This document shows positions 1-8,115 of a stretch of 64,000 nucleotides of DNA, piece after piece. Location: positions 1 to 64,000 of the forward strand of contig JAEUVD010000044.1 in assembly GCA_016787065.1 (NCBI GenBank), in the 5' to 3' direction. The notes below the pieces were generated by a model. It worked only from the letters and a program-made list of their open reading frames with translations, did no database searches and had not been told where the DNA came from. Every line of letters starts with the position of its first letter. Positions within the stretch are counted from its first letter, which is position 1. The DNA comes from Chitinophagaceae bacterium. GTDB taxonomy: Bacteria > Bacteroidota > Bacteroidia > Chitinophagales > Chitinophagaceae. The translations under genes and the position numbers were made by a program.

Positions 1-664
1 CGTTTGAATTGCTATTTGTATGTGGTATGATTTCATTCTTTGGTTCTGTATCTTGAACTTCATTTTCATAACCCTTTGTTCTAAAATCTATCAGGGTATA
101 AGTAAAACTGTTACCATAGAGCTTGGCATGTTGCTCTGCAAAACCCATCAACTTTTTAAAGTCGTTGATATTGGCAATTACCTGACAACCTGCACTCCAT
201 CTATTTACATCCTCTGTAGTACCATCGCCTTTGGCATGATGAATATTGATACCAAATTGCCCTGTTTGAGTTGCTTTTTTGGTATCAATATCTCGGCTTG
301 TATTTTTACTTCTATAGACTGTTACTGGTTTTCTTTGAACGAGTGCTTTATACTTACTTCTATGCAAACCGATTTGATATGTTCCTTTGTATTGCCCATG
401 TTTTAAAATGGCTGTACCATTTGAGTTCATGGGTTTATTGATGAAGTGCATACCCGGATCGGTTGTTGCATTAAAGCGATGGTTTTCCCAAGTACCCATT
501 CCATTCTTAAAACATACATAGATATAATCGTCAAACTTGTTAGTGATTTGGCTATTGCTTCTTACACCAATAATATTGAGTTCATAAGGTCTTGAATAGA
601 TGTGTAAATTGTTTTGCTCTAATGTATCAATGATTTTAGGCTGCTTGTAATACGGAAGGTTCAT
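1..664 (-). CDS. YkuD-like (L,D-transpeptidase-like) phage-type cell-wall protein, 3' end cut by window
   Basis: An open frame of about 221 codons runs off the left edge on the minus strand, so the C-terminus is missing. It starts MNLPYYKQPK at 664 and overlaps the end of the amidase gene by 29 bases. Around residues 135-160 it carries GINIHHA followed by WSAGCQVI, which resembles the His...Ser-x-Gly-Cys active site of YkuD L,D-transpeptidase folds; phage and prophage proteins use such domains on peptidoglycan. Sitting next to an amidase in the same operon fits a role in cell-wall opening or lysis. The YkuD assignment rests on the HxxA...SxGC pattern only. A plain hypothetical phage protein is the alternative. 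Confidence 0.6.
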   Translation of the reverse strand, partial: MNLPYYKQPKIIDTLEQNNLHIYSRPYELNIIGVRSNSQITNKFDDYIYVCFKNGMGTWENHRFNATTDPGMHFINKPMNSNGTAILKHGQYKGTYQIGLHRSKYKALVQRKPVTVYRSKNTSRDIDTKKATQTGQFGINIHHAKGDGTTEDVNRWSAGCQVIANINDFKKLMGFAEQHAKLYGNSFTYTLIDFRTKGYENEVQDTEPKNEIIPHTNSNSN

Positions 665-1073
665 ATTCTTTCAACCATTGTTTTACATCAAATGAAGGAC
701 AAGCCTTATGCACATTTGGAAAATCACGATGCCCTTTGATTTCAGCATTAGGGTAACGATGATGAAGTTTCATAATTAGATTAAACATGGCTTCCTTTTG
801 TAAATCGTTTCGGTTGTCAATGGGTTTGTTATTCCCATCTACGCCACCTATGTAGCTCATGTGTATGCTATGTTGGTTATAACCTGCTACACCATTTGCA
901 ATTTGATTTTCAGGCGTAATATTTACAACCGTTCCATCACGTTGAATGATATAGTGATAGCCATTATTTTTCCATTTCAAATTATTTTTCCAATAATTCT
1001 TAATGGCTTCAATTGTTGCTGTAGTAGGTGTGGCTGTGCAATGCACTACGATATATTTTATTTCTCGTTTCAT
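636..1073 (-). CDS. N-acetylmuramoyl-L-alanine amidase (type 2, T7-lysozyme-like)
   Basis: A 145-residue single-domain zinc amidase that would cut the bond between N-acetylmuramic acid and L-alanine in peptidoglycan. Visible landmarks are the N-terminal strand YIVVHCTAT with the first zinc His, YHYIIQRDGTV around residue 40, the HSIHMSYIGG segment near 68-77, and the C-terminal GHRDFPNVHKACPSFD (residues about 114-129) holding the second His and the Cys/Asp zinc ligands. There is no signal peptide, as in phage endolysins that need a holin or act from within a virion. It is co-transcribed with membrane-anchored peptidoglycan-binding and YkuD-like genes. Family assignment is firm; lysis versus entry function is open. 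Confidence 0.92.
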   Translation of the reverse strand: MKREIKYIVVHCTATPTTATIEAIKNYWKNNLKWKNNGYHYIIQRDGTVVNITPENQIANGVAGYNQHSIHMSYIGGVDGNNKPIDNRNDLQKEAMFNLIMKLHHRYPNAEIKGHRDFPNVHKACPSFDVKQWLKEYEPSVLQAA

Positions 1074-1079
1074 GTTATT

Positions 1080-2093
1080 TTATTTATGTTGAATAATATC
1101 TTTAGTAGGTACAATAAAATGATGTCCTTTATTTTCAAAGAGGGTATAATCTAGCTTTTCTGCTAAAGCTCTTCCGAGTATCATATTAGATGGAACTGTT
1201 AGACTTGTTTCACTATTCAACCAAACTCTTGTACCTCGAATGGTTTTTACAAGTCGTGGGTTCATGCCATCTAATCCACTCAAAGTCCATTTCTTACCAT
1301 CAAACTTTAGCCCCATGCGTAAGAACTCCAGTCGAATACTTTGTTTTTGTTTGCTATCTAAAAAAGCATTCAAAGCACCATTCACTAATGTTTGTCTTAC
1401 ACCACCATTCACACGCATGGTTTTAAATTCTTCGCTGATGCTTGTGTATTCGCTAACACTTTGAATTTGTTTAAGTAGTGAAATCGTTTTTACAAAATCA
1501 TGTTTGCTTAAAGCCATAACTAATTGCTTGGCAAACGAATTGGTATTAGCACCATTGCTACTGGTAATTACATTAAATAAACTCTCTGTAATTTTTGAAG
1601 GATAGTTGAGTTTCTTCAAGGCATTGGCTAACTCACTTCCAAAATCTCCATCAGCACCGTACTTGGGCAATATACTTGAACCATGTTGGGCTATTAATGC
1701 GTTTTGTAATTGCCTTACTTTATCACCTTTACTTCCTTTCTTTAATGGAAATGCACTTTTATCTTTTTTAGGAATACTATTGTAAATGGTATTTACATTA
1801 TCAATAATATCCTTTGTGTTTTGGTAAGTTGTATTGCCTTGATTTGATTTTGAAGAACTGCTATTGTTTGAAGGTTCGCTATAAGTATTGTTGGTTGGTT
1901 TGTATTCAGGTACAGGGTCGGCAGGTGGTGAAAAGGTTGTAGGCTTTTGATTTCCTTTTGACTTTTGATAATATTGCCAACCAAAATACCCTGCTATACC
2001 TGTGGCTGTTAAACCAACACCCAACAAAACCCATTTCTTTATCTGTTTATTTTTATCGGTTTTGTTTTCTTTTTTTGTAGTTGCTTGATTCAT
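1080..2093 (-). CDS. Membrane-anchored protein with peptidoglycan-binding-like domain
   Basis: 337 residues: a short Lys-rich N-terminus, one membrane span at about 22-41 (WVLLGVGLTATGIAGYFGW), a Ser/Asn/Pro/Gln-rich linker to about 90, then a segment from about 118 (LKKGSKGDKVRQLQNAL followed by GADGDFGSEL) with the repeat pattern of PG_binding_1 domains. The C-terminal half is not recognised. The gene starts three bases after the upstream annexin-like gene ends, so the two are translated together. The single N-terminal span plus exposed domain recurs in several neighbours, which suggests proteins embedded in one membrane or virion vesicle. The peptidoglycan link is inferred from motif and from the next gene being an amidase. 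Confidence 0.65.
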   Translation of the reverse strand: MNQATTKKENKTDKNKQIKKWVLLGVGLTATGIAGYFGWQYYQKSKGNQKPTTFSPPADPVPEYKPTNNTYSEPSNNSSSSKSNQGNTTYQNTKDIIDNVNTIYNSIPKKDKSAFPLKKGSKGDKVRQLQNALIAQHGSSILPKYGADGDFGSELANALKKLNYPSKITESLFNVITSSNGANTNSFAKQLVMALSKHDFVKTISLLKQIQSVSEYTSISEEFKTMRVNGGVRQTLVNGALNAFLDSKQKQSIRLEFLRMGLKFDGKKWTLSGLDGMNPRLVKTIRGTRVWLNSETSLTVPSNMILGRALAEKLDYTLFENKGHHFIVPTKDIIQHK

Positions 2094-2096
2094 TGT

Positions 2097-2792
2097 TTAC
2101 TGTGGTTTATTAAGTATAATTTTCATCATGGGTTCGTATTCCCAAAACTCTAATTCGCCTTTGAGGTCGTTTTGTAAGTTTCTGTTGTATAAAACATTAT
2201 AGGCTACTGCAACTTGAGCAAATGCTTTACGAGTAGGGATTTCATTGAATACAGTTCGGATAGCTTCTTCATCGGTTCCAGGCACAAAGCCATAGCTTTT
2301 ATCAAATGCACTCTTTAATCGTTTAGCCCAACCCTCATACTGTTTATTACTCAAATACACTTGACCATTTTTCTGTGGCGTTACTTTGCTATTGATAATG
2401 GCTATCATTTCGTTGTACTCGCTTGTATTGAGTTCGCTTTGCATATCAGCCATTAAACTTTTATTGTATAATCGCTGATAACTCTTTACTACTTTTTCAA
2501 ATACATCCTTGCTAGGAATTTTGGTAAGTACATTTCGTAAAGCGTCTTCATCTGTTCCCCACCAACCATCATTGTCAAAAGCCATTCTAATTCCTTTAGC
2601 ATAATTGGCTACACTATCTTCATTAAGGCTTGTGTTTTCTTCGTTTTTCTTTACAGCATCTCGCACCAATTTTCTACCAATAAAAAATGTACCTCCTAAC
2701 AATAACAAACTGCCCATGCCATAGAGTAAAACTTCTCTTGTGCTTAAACTATCATCTTCATATTCGTAACTATTTTGCATTTCTGATTTCAA
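2097..2792 (-). CDS. Single-span membrane protein with two annexin-like repeats
   Basis: 231 residues. A membrane span lies at about 24-41 (LLYGMGSLLLLGGTFFIG). The rest contains two similar segments of about 75 residues, each with a G-T-D-E-[DE]-A-[LI]-R core (GTDEDALRNVLTKIP near residue 79; GTDEEAIRTVFNEIP near 173), followed by a Y-x-x-[LV]-Y-N-[KR] helix and an [ND]-[DE]-L-x-x-E-L segment. This closely matches the annexin repeat signature (GTDE...Y...L..DL). Bacterial annexin-like proteins are known but rare. I see no obvious complete calcium loop. The function in this operon is unknown; a membrane-associated structural role is a guess from context. Confidence 0.6.
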   Translation of the reverse strand: MKSEMQNSYEYEDDSLSTREVLLYGMGSLLLLGGTFFIGRKLVRDAVKKNEENTSLNEDSVANYAKGIRMAFDNDGWWGTDEDALRNVLTKIPSKDVFEKVVKSYQRLYNKSLMADMQSELNTSEYNEMIAIINSKVTPQKNGQVYLSNKQYEGWAKRLKSAFDKSYGFVPGTDEEAIRTVFNEIPTRKAFAQVAVAYNVLYNRNLQNDLKGELEFWEYEPMMKIILNKPQ

Positions 2793-2841
2793 GTTGTTTC
2801 ATTCATTGGCATATCGGCACATTTACTAATTGGCAAATTGA

Positions 2842-3024
2842 CTAAACACCTAATGCCATTTTTGCCATCTTGGTTTTTATTGGGTCGTGTTTTACGATAT
2901 AAGCCAACTTGCTTAATTCTTTTTCATTGAGCTTGTCCAGTAGTGTGCAGATGGCTTGCATTTTTTCTATGGACTCTTCTTTAGTTTTTGCTTTTACTTG
3001 TACTTCGTATGTGTATTCGTTCAT
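2842..3024 (-). CDS. Small hypothetical protein
   Basis: A 60-residue, charged, largely helical protein beginning MNEYTYEVQVKAKTKEE. Its start overlaps the stop of the upstream 237-residue gene by four bases (ATGA), typical of translational coupling, which is the main support that it is real. No membrane segment or known motif is visible. It precedes the annexin-like gene by about 50 bases. Confidence 0.6.
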   Translation of the reverse strand: MNEYTYEVQVKAKTKEESIEKMQAICTLLDKLNEKELSKLAYIVKHDPIKTKMAKMALGV

Positions 3025-3734
3025 GATTCTTCCGTTATTTTTTCTTTGAATGAGGTTTGATTTGGGTCAGGGTTTTTACCATAACCTAAAGTGTTTATAA
3101 TATTGGTGAGTTCATCAATATGTTGTTTCATGGCTTGGTTTTCTTCGGCTAATTTGTTTTCCATTCCACCTGCTAATGCTTCGCCAATAAGAGGTACACC
3201 TTTTAATGCTTTAGGACTTCGCATCATTAACTCACCCAAGTTGGTTATCACATTCATCATCTTATCACTACCTGTGGTTTTATTACTTTCCAGTTCGTGA
3301 ATTTTATCTTCTAACTTTTCTTGATACTCCAATGCTTCATCTAATTCATTTTGCAATTCTTCAATTTTGATTTTTGCATCATTGAGTTCTTTATCTCGTA
3401 ATGCCTGATGTATTTTTTCATCTACTGTTAATGGCAAGCCTTGTAAACTTTGTTGTGGTTCGGCATTGTTGAGCAAGAAAACAAACGAATCGTATTTGTG
3501 TGATGTACCTTGAAACAAAAGGATTTTCATTTTCTCTGCATCTTCAGTTAAATAGAGTTGGTGATTATCAAATTGCTTTACATCGCCTGTGCGCCATACA
3601 GCTTTTAGTCCATCCACTTGTATTTCATATTCTCTTGGATTTCCTGCTTCGTAATGTTGTTCCAAATTCAATTTGATAAGCTCTATACGTTCAGGGTTGT
3701 ATTTTTCGGTCTTTGTATTTGTTCCTATGCTCAT
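3021..3734 (-). CDS. Hypothetical protein with central coiled coil
   Basis: 237 residues. The first 100 residues look globular and mixed alpha/beta (for example YEIQVDGLKAVWRTGD). Residues about 115-150 form a strongly charged heptad-like coiled coil (KIKIEELQNELDEALEYQ onward). A Gly/Ala-rich stretch near 180-190 (GVPLIGEALAGG) could be a short amphipathic or membrane-touching helix. No family is recognised. It lies in the middle of the virus-like operon, four bases from the next start and three bases after the previous stop. It could be a structural or scaffold-type protein, but nothing in the sequence decides this. Confidence 0.7.
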   Translation of the reverse strand: MSIGTNTKTEKYNPERIELIKLNLEQHYEAGNPREYEIQVDGLKAVWRTGDVKQFDNHQLYLTEDAEKMKILLFQGTSHKYDSFVFLLNNAEPQQSLQGLPLTVDEKIHQALRDKELNDAKIKIEELQNELDEALEYQEKLEDKIHELESNKTTGSDKMMNVITNLGELMMRSPKALKGVPLIGEALAGGMENKLAEENQAMKQHIDELTNIINTLGYGKNPDPNQTSFKEKITEES

Positions 3735-3737
3735 GCG

Positions 3738-4046
3738 TTAATTTTTATGGGTGAATTGTATAAAGGGTATATGGTTTGTTGAGCCACTTAAATTTTCAAT
3801 GATGATGTCGCCACTATGTTCATAGGTTTGTTCATTGGTGAGTTGGCTACCCCAGTCAAACAAACCACATTCACTTTCTACTCGTATATCATCTACCACA
3901 TCGGTAAGTAAATAAATATCTACTCCTGCTTTTAGCTCAATACTTTCGTTGGGCTTTAATACCAAGTGTTTAAAGTGAGTATGGTATTTGTTGTCGTGTG
4001 TAAGCTCCTTTGTTCTTTGACGAATAAACTCTTGTATGAATAGCAT
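3738..4046 (-). CDS. Small beta-rich protein, possible virion component
   Basis: About 102 residues starting MLFIQEFIRQRTKE. An upstream ATG at 4073 would overlap the previous gene by 25 bases; the start at 4046 leaves a two-base gap like the neighbouring junctions and is preferred. After a short helix the chain is rich in predicted strands (NESIELKAGVDIYLLTDVV, SGDIIIENLSG, IPFIQFTHKN) with little helix. It is the third of three consecutive small beta-rich genes. No family recognised. A small capsid, cement or spike protein is possible from order and composition only. Confidence 0.6.
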   Translation of the reverse strand: MLFIQEFIRQRTKELTHDNKYHTHFKHLVLKPNESIELKAGVDIYLLTDVVDDIRVESECGLFDWGSQLTNEQTYEHSGDIIIENLSGSTNHIPFIQFTHKN

Positions 4047-4048
4047 TT

Positions 4049-4513
4049 TTATTGAGTGCTTAAATGAATACATATAGTAATGCTGTAATGAATATCTTGT
4101 TGCAGGGTTGTTCCAATAGTATCCTTAAAATATCCTTTGATACGAGTGCCGATAGGTGTTACATTACATAGGTTTCCATCTCGGCGTTTGTGAAAAATAA
4201 AAGGTAGAGAACAATTCAACGCTTGAAGTCGAAATACATTTTTTGGCATAAGGGCTACATACTCGCTAACAGTTTCGGCATAAAACCAATTGTTTGATTT
4301 ACCACCACTTAATCGCACATCGCCAATAATCATTGTTTGATTATCATTTGTGGTATTGCTATCATTCAATGTGGCTATATAATCACTATGAAAGCGAACC
4401 GAAGTTTCCACCCCATCTATGGTTTTTACATTATCAGGAATACGCACTTCAAAATGTTTGTATTCGCCTGCTTGCAAAATATCCACTACAGCCGTTACTA
4501 TTTGTGTTTTCAT
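4049..4513 (-). CDS. Beta-rich protein, possible minor capsid or spike protein
   Basis: 154 residues with no signal peptide or membrane span. The pattern is almost entirely alternating strands and turns (KHFEVRIPDNVKT, VETSVRFHSDYIATL, QTMIIGDVRLSGGK, YSITICIHLS), as in jelly-roll or beta-sandwich virion proteins. It is separated by one base from the gene before it. I do not recognise a family. The structural-protein idea rests on composition and gene order, and a fold comparison would be needed to support it. Confidence 0.6.
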   Translation of the reverse strand: MKTQIVTAVVDILQAGEYKHFEVRIPDNVKTIDGVETSVRFHSDYIATLNDSNTTNDNQTMIIGDVRLSGGKSNNWFYAETVSEYVALMPKNVFRLQALNCSLPFIFHKRRDGNLCNVTPIGTRIKGYFKDTIGTTLQQDIHYSITICIHLSTQ

Positions 4514-4514
4514 A

Positions 4515-4895
4515 TTAGTTTGTTTCAGTTTCCAATTCTAAATACACCGAAACACGATAGGCACTAAAGTTGCTTCTTGCTTCATTATTGTCGGTATATT
4601 CTACTTTCATAATTCGATTGCCTACTGCTATGTTTTCTAATTTGTAGAATCTATCATTGGGTGAAACATTTAAGCCACTCATCAGTAATTTACTTTCATA
4701 TTTTTCAGGGAAAATTTCCTGCCCATTGATTTCAATTTTCTGACTACCTCTATTATAGAGTTGGTCTTCTTTGTCGGATGTAAGCAAGATGGCATTCACC
4801 TTGCTTACGTTTTTATCCAACTCAAATTGTTCACGTTTTACTGAACCTGCTTCACCAATTTGTAAGTCGTATCGTTTTTTGATTATCTGTTTCAT
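4515..4895 (-). CDS. Beta-rich protein, possible capsid component
   Basis: 126 residues starting MKQIIKKRYDLQIGEAG. Strand-rich throughout (VSKVNAILLTSDKEDQLY, QKIEINGQEIFPEKY, NRIMKVEYTDNNEA, YRVSVYLELETE), no membrane segment, no recognisable domain. Downstream of the 239-residue candidate capsid protein and upstream of another beta-rich gene with one-base spacing. Size and strand content would fit a single jelly roll. This is inference from pattern, not homology. Confidence 0.6.
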   Translation of the reverse strand: MKQIIKKRYDLQIGEAGSVKREQFELDKNVSKVNAILLTSDKEDQLYNRGSQKIEINGQEIFPEKYESKLLMSGLNVSPNDRFYKLENIAVGNRIMKVEYTDNNEARSNFSAYRVSVYLELETETN

Positions 4896-4906
4896 GCTTA
4901 CAAAAA

Positions 4907-5626
4907 TTAAGGTGTAGTAATAGTGCCATGCAAACCTGCATAAATGAATGTGTTCTCTTGTATGCCTTCCATACTGCCCAATTCAATAACCATTTCAATA
5001 AGCATATCATCATGGATAAGACGAGGGTTAGCCAATTTGTAATAACCCACTGGTACTTTATGCAATTGGTCGGTTTTGAAAATTACATTCGGAGTTTCAG
5101 GTACAATTTGTTTTTTGTTGCATTTCAAACTGAACTCACCATTGGCAATAGCTGGGTAATCTTCTATCTTGCCGAATTTTGTGCCAATGATTTTGTCTTT
5201 ACCATTAGTTTCTGCTTTACCTACTAAAAGCCAAATTCCACTTACCAATAAGGCTTGATTTTTAGGCAACTTGGCATTGCTGATATTGCGTAAACCTACT
5301 TCTTTGTCGTCTTGTGTTTCAAAGAGTTTAATGGTTTTACTGCTTACAGGTTTGATGCTGTAAATCACGCTATCAGCTAAACGCAAATCTTTATTGGATA
5401 AGCCTGATTTAATATGAGCAGGAAGCTCTGCAAAATGTTTTTCCATTTCAGCACGAGAACCTCTGCTTCTTGCTCCTGTGCTTGTAATTTTGTTTACGAG
5501 CTTTTGACGTTGCACAGGGTTCACACGTTTTAAAGCTCCTAGCAATTCTTCATCGAAATTGCCATCAATACCTAATAATGCACCTGCATTATTATATTCT
5601 TCTATGTTTTCTAAAAGTCCCAACAT
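4907..5626 (-). CDS. Candidate major capsid protein (unverified)
   Basis: 239 residues. The first 90 or so are helical and charged (VNPVQRQKLVNKITSTGA; LPAHIKSGLSNKDLRLAD). From about residue 90 to the end the chain is beta-rich and uninterrupted (SIKPVSSKTIKLFETQDD, NQALLVSGIWLLVGKAE, GYYKLANPRLIHDDMLIE, ENTFIYAGLHGTITTP), of a length that suits one jelly-roll domain. It has no signal peptide or membrane span. It opens the cluster of soluble beta-rich genes in an operon otherwise full of membrane-anchored proteins, which is why I single it out as the capsid candidate. No family match can be claimed from sequence alone. Confidence 0.55.
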   Translation of the reverse strand: MLGLLENIEEYNNAGALLGIDGNFDEELLGALKRVNPVQRQKLVNKITSTGARSRGSRAEMEKHFAELPAHIKSGLSNKDLRLADSVIYSIKPVSSKTIKLFETQDDKEVGLRNISNAKLPKNQALLVSGIWLLVGKAETNGKDKIIGTKFGKIEDYPAIANGEFSLKCNKKQIVPETPNVIFKTDQLHKVPVGYYKLANPRLIHDDMLIEMVIELGSMEGIQENTFIYAGLHGTITTP

Positions 5627-5688
5627 AATTTTTATTTTGTTTTTTTGATTGTTTAAAATTGTTATATGATTAGTTTAATTTTGATTGA

Positions 5689-5919
5689 ATGACTGGACAC
5701 GAAATAATTAGTCGTGATTTGAATGGCGATAGAAAGTATGCTAAACTGCTTATGATGCTTATCTATCGGTTAGGAAATGATTTTGTAGAACAAAAGGCTG
5801 AAGAAGCTGAACGATTAGGAAAGAGATTAGCTTATGATGAAAGCGTTTGTATTCCTGATGTTCTTGACGGTGATGTCATTGAAGATGGTGTCATCTTCGT
5901 TGATAAACCTAATAAATAG
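5689..5919 (+). CDS. Small acidic hypothetical protein encoded against the operon
   Basis: 76 residues, MTGHEIISRDLNGDRKYA..., with an amphipathic helical N-terminal half and an acidic C-terminus (VLDGDVIEDGVIFVDKPNK). It is the only plus-strand gene in the left module and occupies the gap between two minus-strand genes, overlapping the end of the next one by 11 bases. The amino-acid composition is ordinary for a real protein and the minus-strand operon leaves exactly this gap free, so I think it is coding. No promoter is convincing upstream. A late-gene antagonist or regulator is one possibility; function unknown. Confidence 0.5.
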   Translation: MTGHEIISRDLNGDRKYAKLLMMLIYRLGNDFVEQKAEEAERLGKRLAYDESVCIPDVLDGDVIEDGVIFVDKPNK

Positions 5920-6490
5920 CTTCTTCAAATTCTATGGCATCTAAACCTTGCACAGGTATTGCCGAATTTGCAATTTGATGTTCGATTTGATTTAGCAAAG
6001 CCAATTCATCATTTGCACCTTCCAATAAATTTTCAGGATAAGAAAAGTATTGAACTTCACCCATGCCATTAACTGTTTTGGCTTTGCCGATTTTGAGTGC
6101 CTTTACTTTATCGAGATAGGTTTTTTCTAACAAGGTTTGTTTAAATACTTGTATGCGTTCTTTTACTCCTTCAAGTCCTTCCAAGCCTTCAATACCCTGT
6201 ACCGATTTTGGGGTGAAGCTGTTACTTGCCATCATACCAAGTCCTGCTGTGGTTAGTAAACGATTGTTGAGGTAATGACCTACACCACTTGTAAGGAAGC
6301 CAATGATTAAAGAGGGTTTACCAATAGTAGCTCCTGCAAGTCCACCCAATACAACACCTACTACTAAATCCTTTCCTGTTTCAATAGCCGAGTTTTTTAA
6401 ATTGCCTTTGGTGTCGAGAGGTTGTGTAATGCTGTCTAGCATTTTCTTTTTATCAGCCTTACGCTGAAATTTATTTTTTCTTCTTCTCAT
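5909..6490 (-). CDS. Membrane protein with glycine-rich hydrophobic core
   Basis: 193 residues from the ATG at 6490 (MRRRKNKFQRKADKKKM), which follows the previous stop codon by one base (TAACATG). A longer frame to 6574 would overlap the upstream gene by 83 bases and is not favoured. After the very basic N-terminus, residues about 40-95 are Gly/Leu-rich and hydrophobic (LVVGVVLGGLAGATIG, IIGFLTSGVGHYL, GLGMM), enough for two spans. The rest is soluble and mixed. The basic head plus membrane core resembles small membrane proteins of membrane-containing phages, but there is no family match. Confidence 0.65.
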   Translation of the reverse strand: MRRRKNKFQRKADKKKMLDSITQPLDTKGNLKNSAIETGKDLVVGVVLGGLAGATIGKPSLIIGFLTSGVGHYLNNRLLTTAGLGMMASNSFTPKSVQGIEGLEGLEGVKERIQVFKQTLLEKTYLDKVKALKIGKAKTVNGMGEVQYFSYPENLLEGANDELALLNQIEHQIANSAIPVQGLDAIEFEEAIY

Positions 6491-6491
6491 G

Positions 6492-8114
6492 TTAATTGAA
6501 TAATGATTGTTTTTGAATGATTTGTTTTTTCTTGGTGTGAGTGCGTTTTGGTTTTCCTCTTCTTCGTACACCATTAAGTGATTTGCTTTTTGATGGTGGC
6601 GAAGAATTGTTGGCTTTATTACTGCTCATAGCTCTATAACCTAAGTAGAGTAAACTTGCACCACCTACACCAATTAAAGTAGGCTTCAACCATTTTTTGT
6701 TTTTCTCCCACATCCCTTCTTTTTCATCTGGTGTTTTGTTTTCTTCATTGGCATTTGGATCTGAGGTTTTTAAGGCTACTTCGGCATTACCATTTTCATT
6801 GGTACTTGGTGCTACATTACTTTCAGGATTTGCTTTGCCATCTTCGGTAATACTTGGTGGTACAGTTTTAGACTCTGATATAGTTACTTTACTAGTAGGG
6901 CTTTTTTCTTGTAAGGATTGTTCATCAAAATCACTTGCACCTTCTTCTGCTTTACTTGGAAAAATATTACCAATGTTTTTTACCAAAGCTGCAATAGCTC
7001 CAACTATGGCACTTGCACTTGCAATGGCTGCACCTGTTGCAGGCTCACCTAATCCATCTACTCCTTCGTAATCATAACCTAACAATTCACTTATTTCCAT
7101 AAATTCACCAAGAGTTCCTAATCCACTTACATCATGCCCTTTGTTTCCTTTACCTCGAAGTATGGCGTTCTTTAGATTTTCAGGCTTACCACCTGCTCCA
7201 AAAAAGATACTTTCTAATTTGGCTCGTACTGCTTTAAGTTTGGCAAACTTTGCAGGGATAATTCCCTTTTTAGTAGCTTCTGCATCCGATAAGTAAGCCC
7301 ATTTTAATCGCTGTGCAACACCAAACAAATTTAGTTTCATACTTGCCAAAACACCGTTGCGTAAAAGAACTGTGGCAGGGTTGGCTTTGTTTACACCATG
7401 AACTATTTTGCTTAAAATAGAATGTTTCTTTTTAGGTTCGCTACTGCTTGTGCTTTTTGGTTTTCGTCTGCCTAAATCACCGAGTAATATTTCATCGTTA
7501 CCCATTAAATCTTCGACATCAATATTAGTGGCATTGTCGGTAAATAATATTTCATCGCCATCTATTCCGTTTAAATATTCTAAATCCATTTTTGTATCTT
7601 GTTTTTGTGTAAAGGGTTCTTCGTAGTTGAATTTGTCTACCACACAGTCTATGGTTATGTATTTGCCATTGCTTGTTGGCACTATGGGGTAAATGTGTTG
7701 AAATTGTGGTTTGCCATATTTTGTAATTCTGTAGGTATGTGGTATTTGTAAATTGGTGAGAATGCTACTGATGAAAGTTGTATAACAGTCACAGTCCACG
7801 CCACTTTTTCTATCATACCAAACTCTAGCTGGACTTCTTATTTGTTCATATCCTTCTTTATCTTTTCGGTAACCGATATGCTCATATACAAAGTGCCAAA
7901 TATTTTTACAGGTATCATAAATGGTATCACTTAATAAAAGTGGTGCAAGTTGTGAAGTATGATGTAGTGTTTCCTTTACCACTTTTGGAATAAAAGCAAC
8001 AGTATCATTTACATCTGCATTTTTGCGAACCGTAGTTGTAGCAACTTCTGCTTTGGGCATGAGATGATTGAATTGCTCACCATTTTTTAGTTTTCTATTA
8101 TACCTCGCTTCCAT
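6492..8114 (-). CDS. Transglutaminase-like domain protein with C-terminal membrane anchor
   Basis: 540 residues. The N-terminal 160 residues look like a transglutaminase/cysteine-protease fold: SGVDCDCYTTF (Cys108/110), QFQHIYPIV (His140) and YITIDCVVD (Asp156) give a plausible Cys-His-Asp triad in the right order and spacing. The middle (about 225-400) has several Ala/Gly-rich hydrophobic stretches, including one near 355-375. A Ser/Thr/Glu/Asn-rich spacer follows, then a membrane span near 480-500 (LKPTLIGVGGASLLYLGYRAM) and a very basic tail. The gene sits two bases from its upstream neighbour. A maturation or entry protease is one reading. The catalytic triad assignment is by eye. Confidence 0.7.
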   Translation of the reverse strand: MEARYNRKLKNGEQFNHLMPKAEVATTTVRKNADVNDTVAFIPKVVKETLHHTSQLAPLLLSDTIYDTCKNIWHFVYEHIGYRKDKEGYEQIRSPARVWYDRKSGVDCDCYTTFISSILTNLQIPHTYRITKYGKPQFQHIYPIVPTSNGKYITIDCVVDKFNYEEPFTQKQDTKMDLEYLNGIDGDEILFTDNATNIDVEDLMGNDEILLGDLGRRKPKSTSSSEPKKKHSILSKIVHGVNKANPATVLLRNGVLASMKLNLFGVAQRLKWAYLSDAEATKKGIIPAKFAKLKAVRAKLESIFFGAGGKPENLKNAILRGKGNKGHDVSGLGTLGEFMEISELLGYDYEGVDGLGEPATGAAIASASAIVGAIAALVKNIGNIFPSKAEEGASDFDEQSLQEKSPTSKVTISESKTVPPSITEDGKANPESNVAPSTNENGNAEVALKTSDPNANEENKTPDEKEGMWEKNKKWLKPTLIGVGGASLLYLGYRAMSSNKANNSSPPSKSKSLNGVRRRGKPKRTHTKKKQIIQKQSLFN

Positions 8115-8115
8115 G

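Noticed and set aside
20..406. 128-codon plus-strand frame at the left edge
   Set aside because: It lies opposite the YkuD-like gene (1-664, minus), which has the better protein composition, a recognisable motif and operon context.
861..1154. Frames opposite the amidase and other known genes, e.g. 97 codons here
   Set aside because: Shadow of the amidase and the next gene; Cys/Phe/Ile-rich as expected for a reverse frame.
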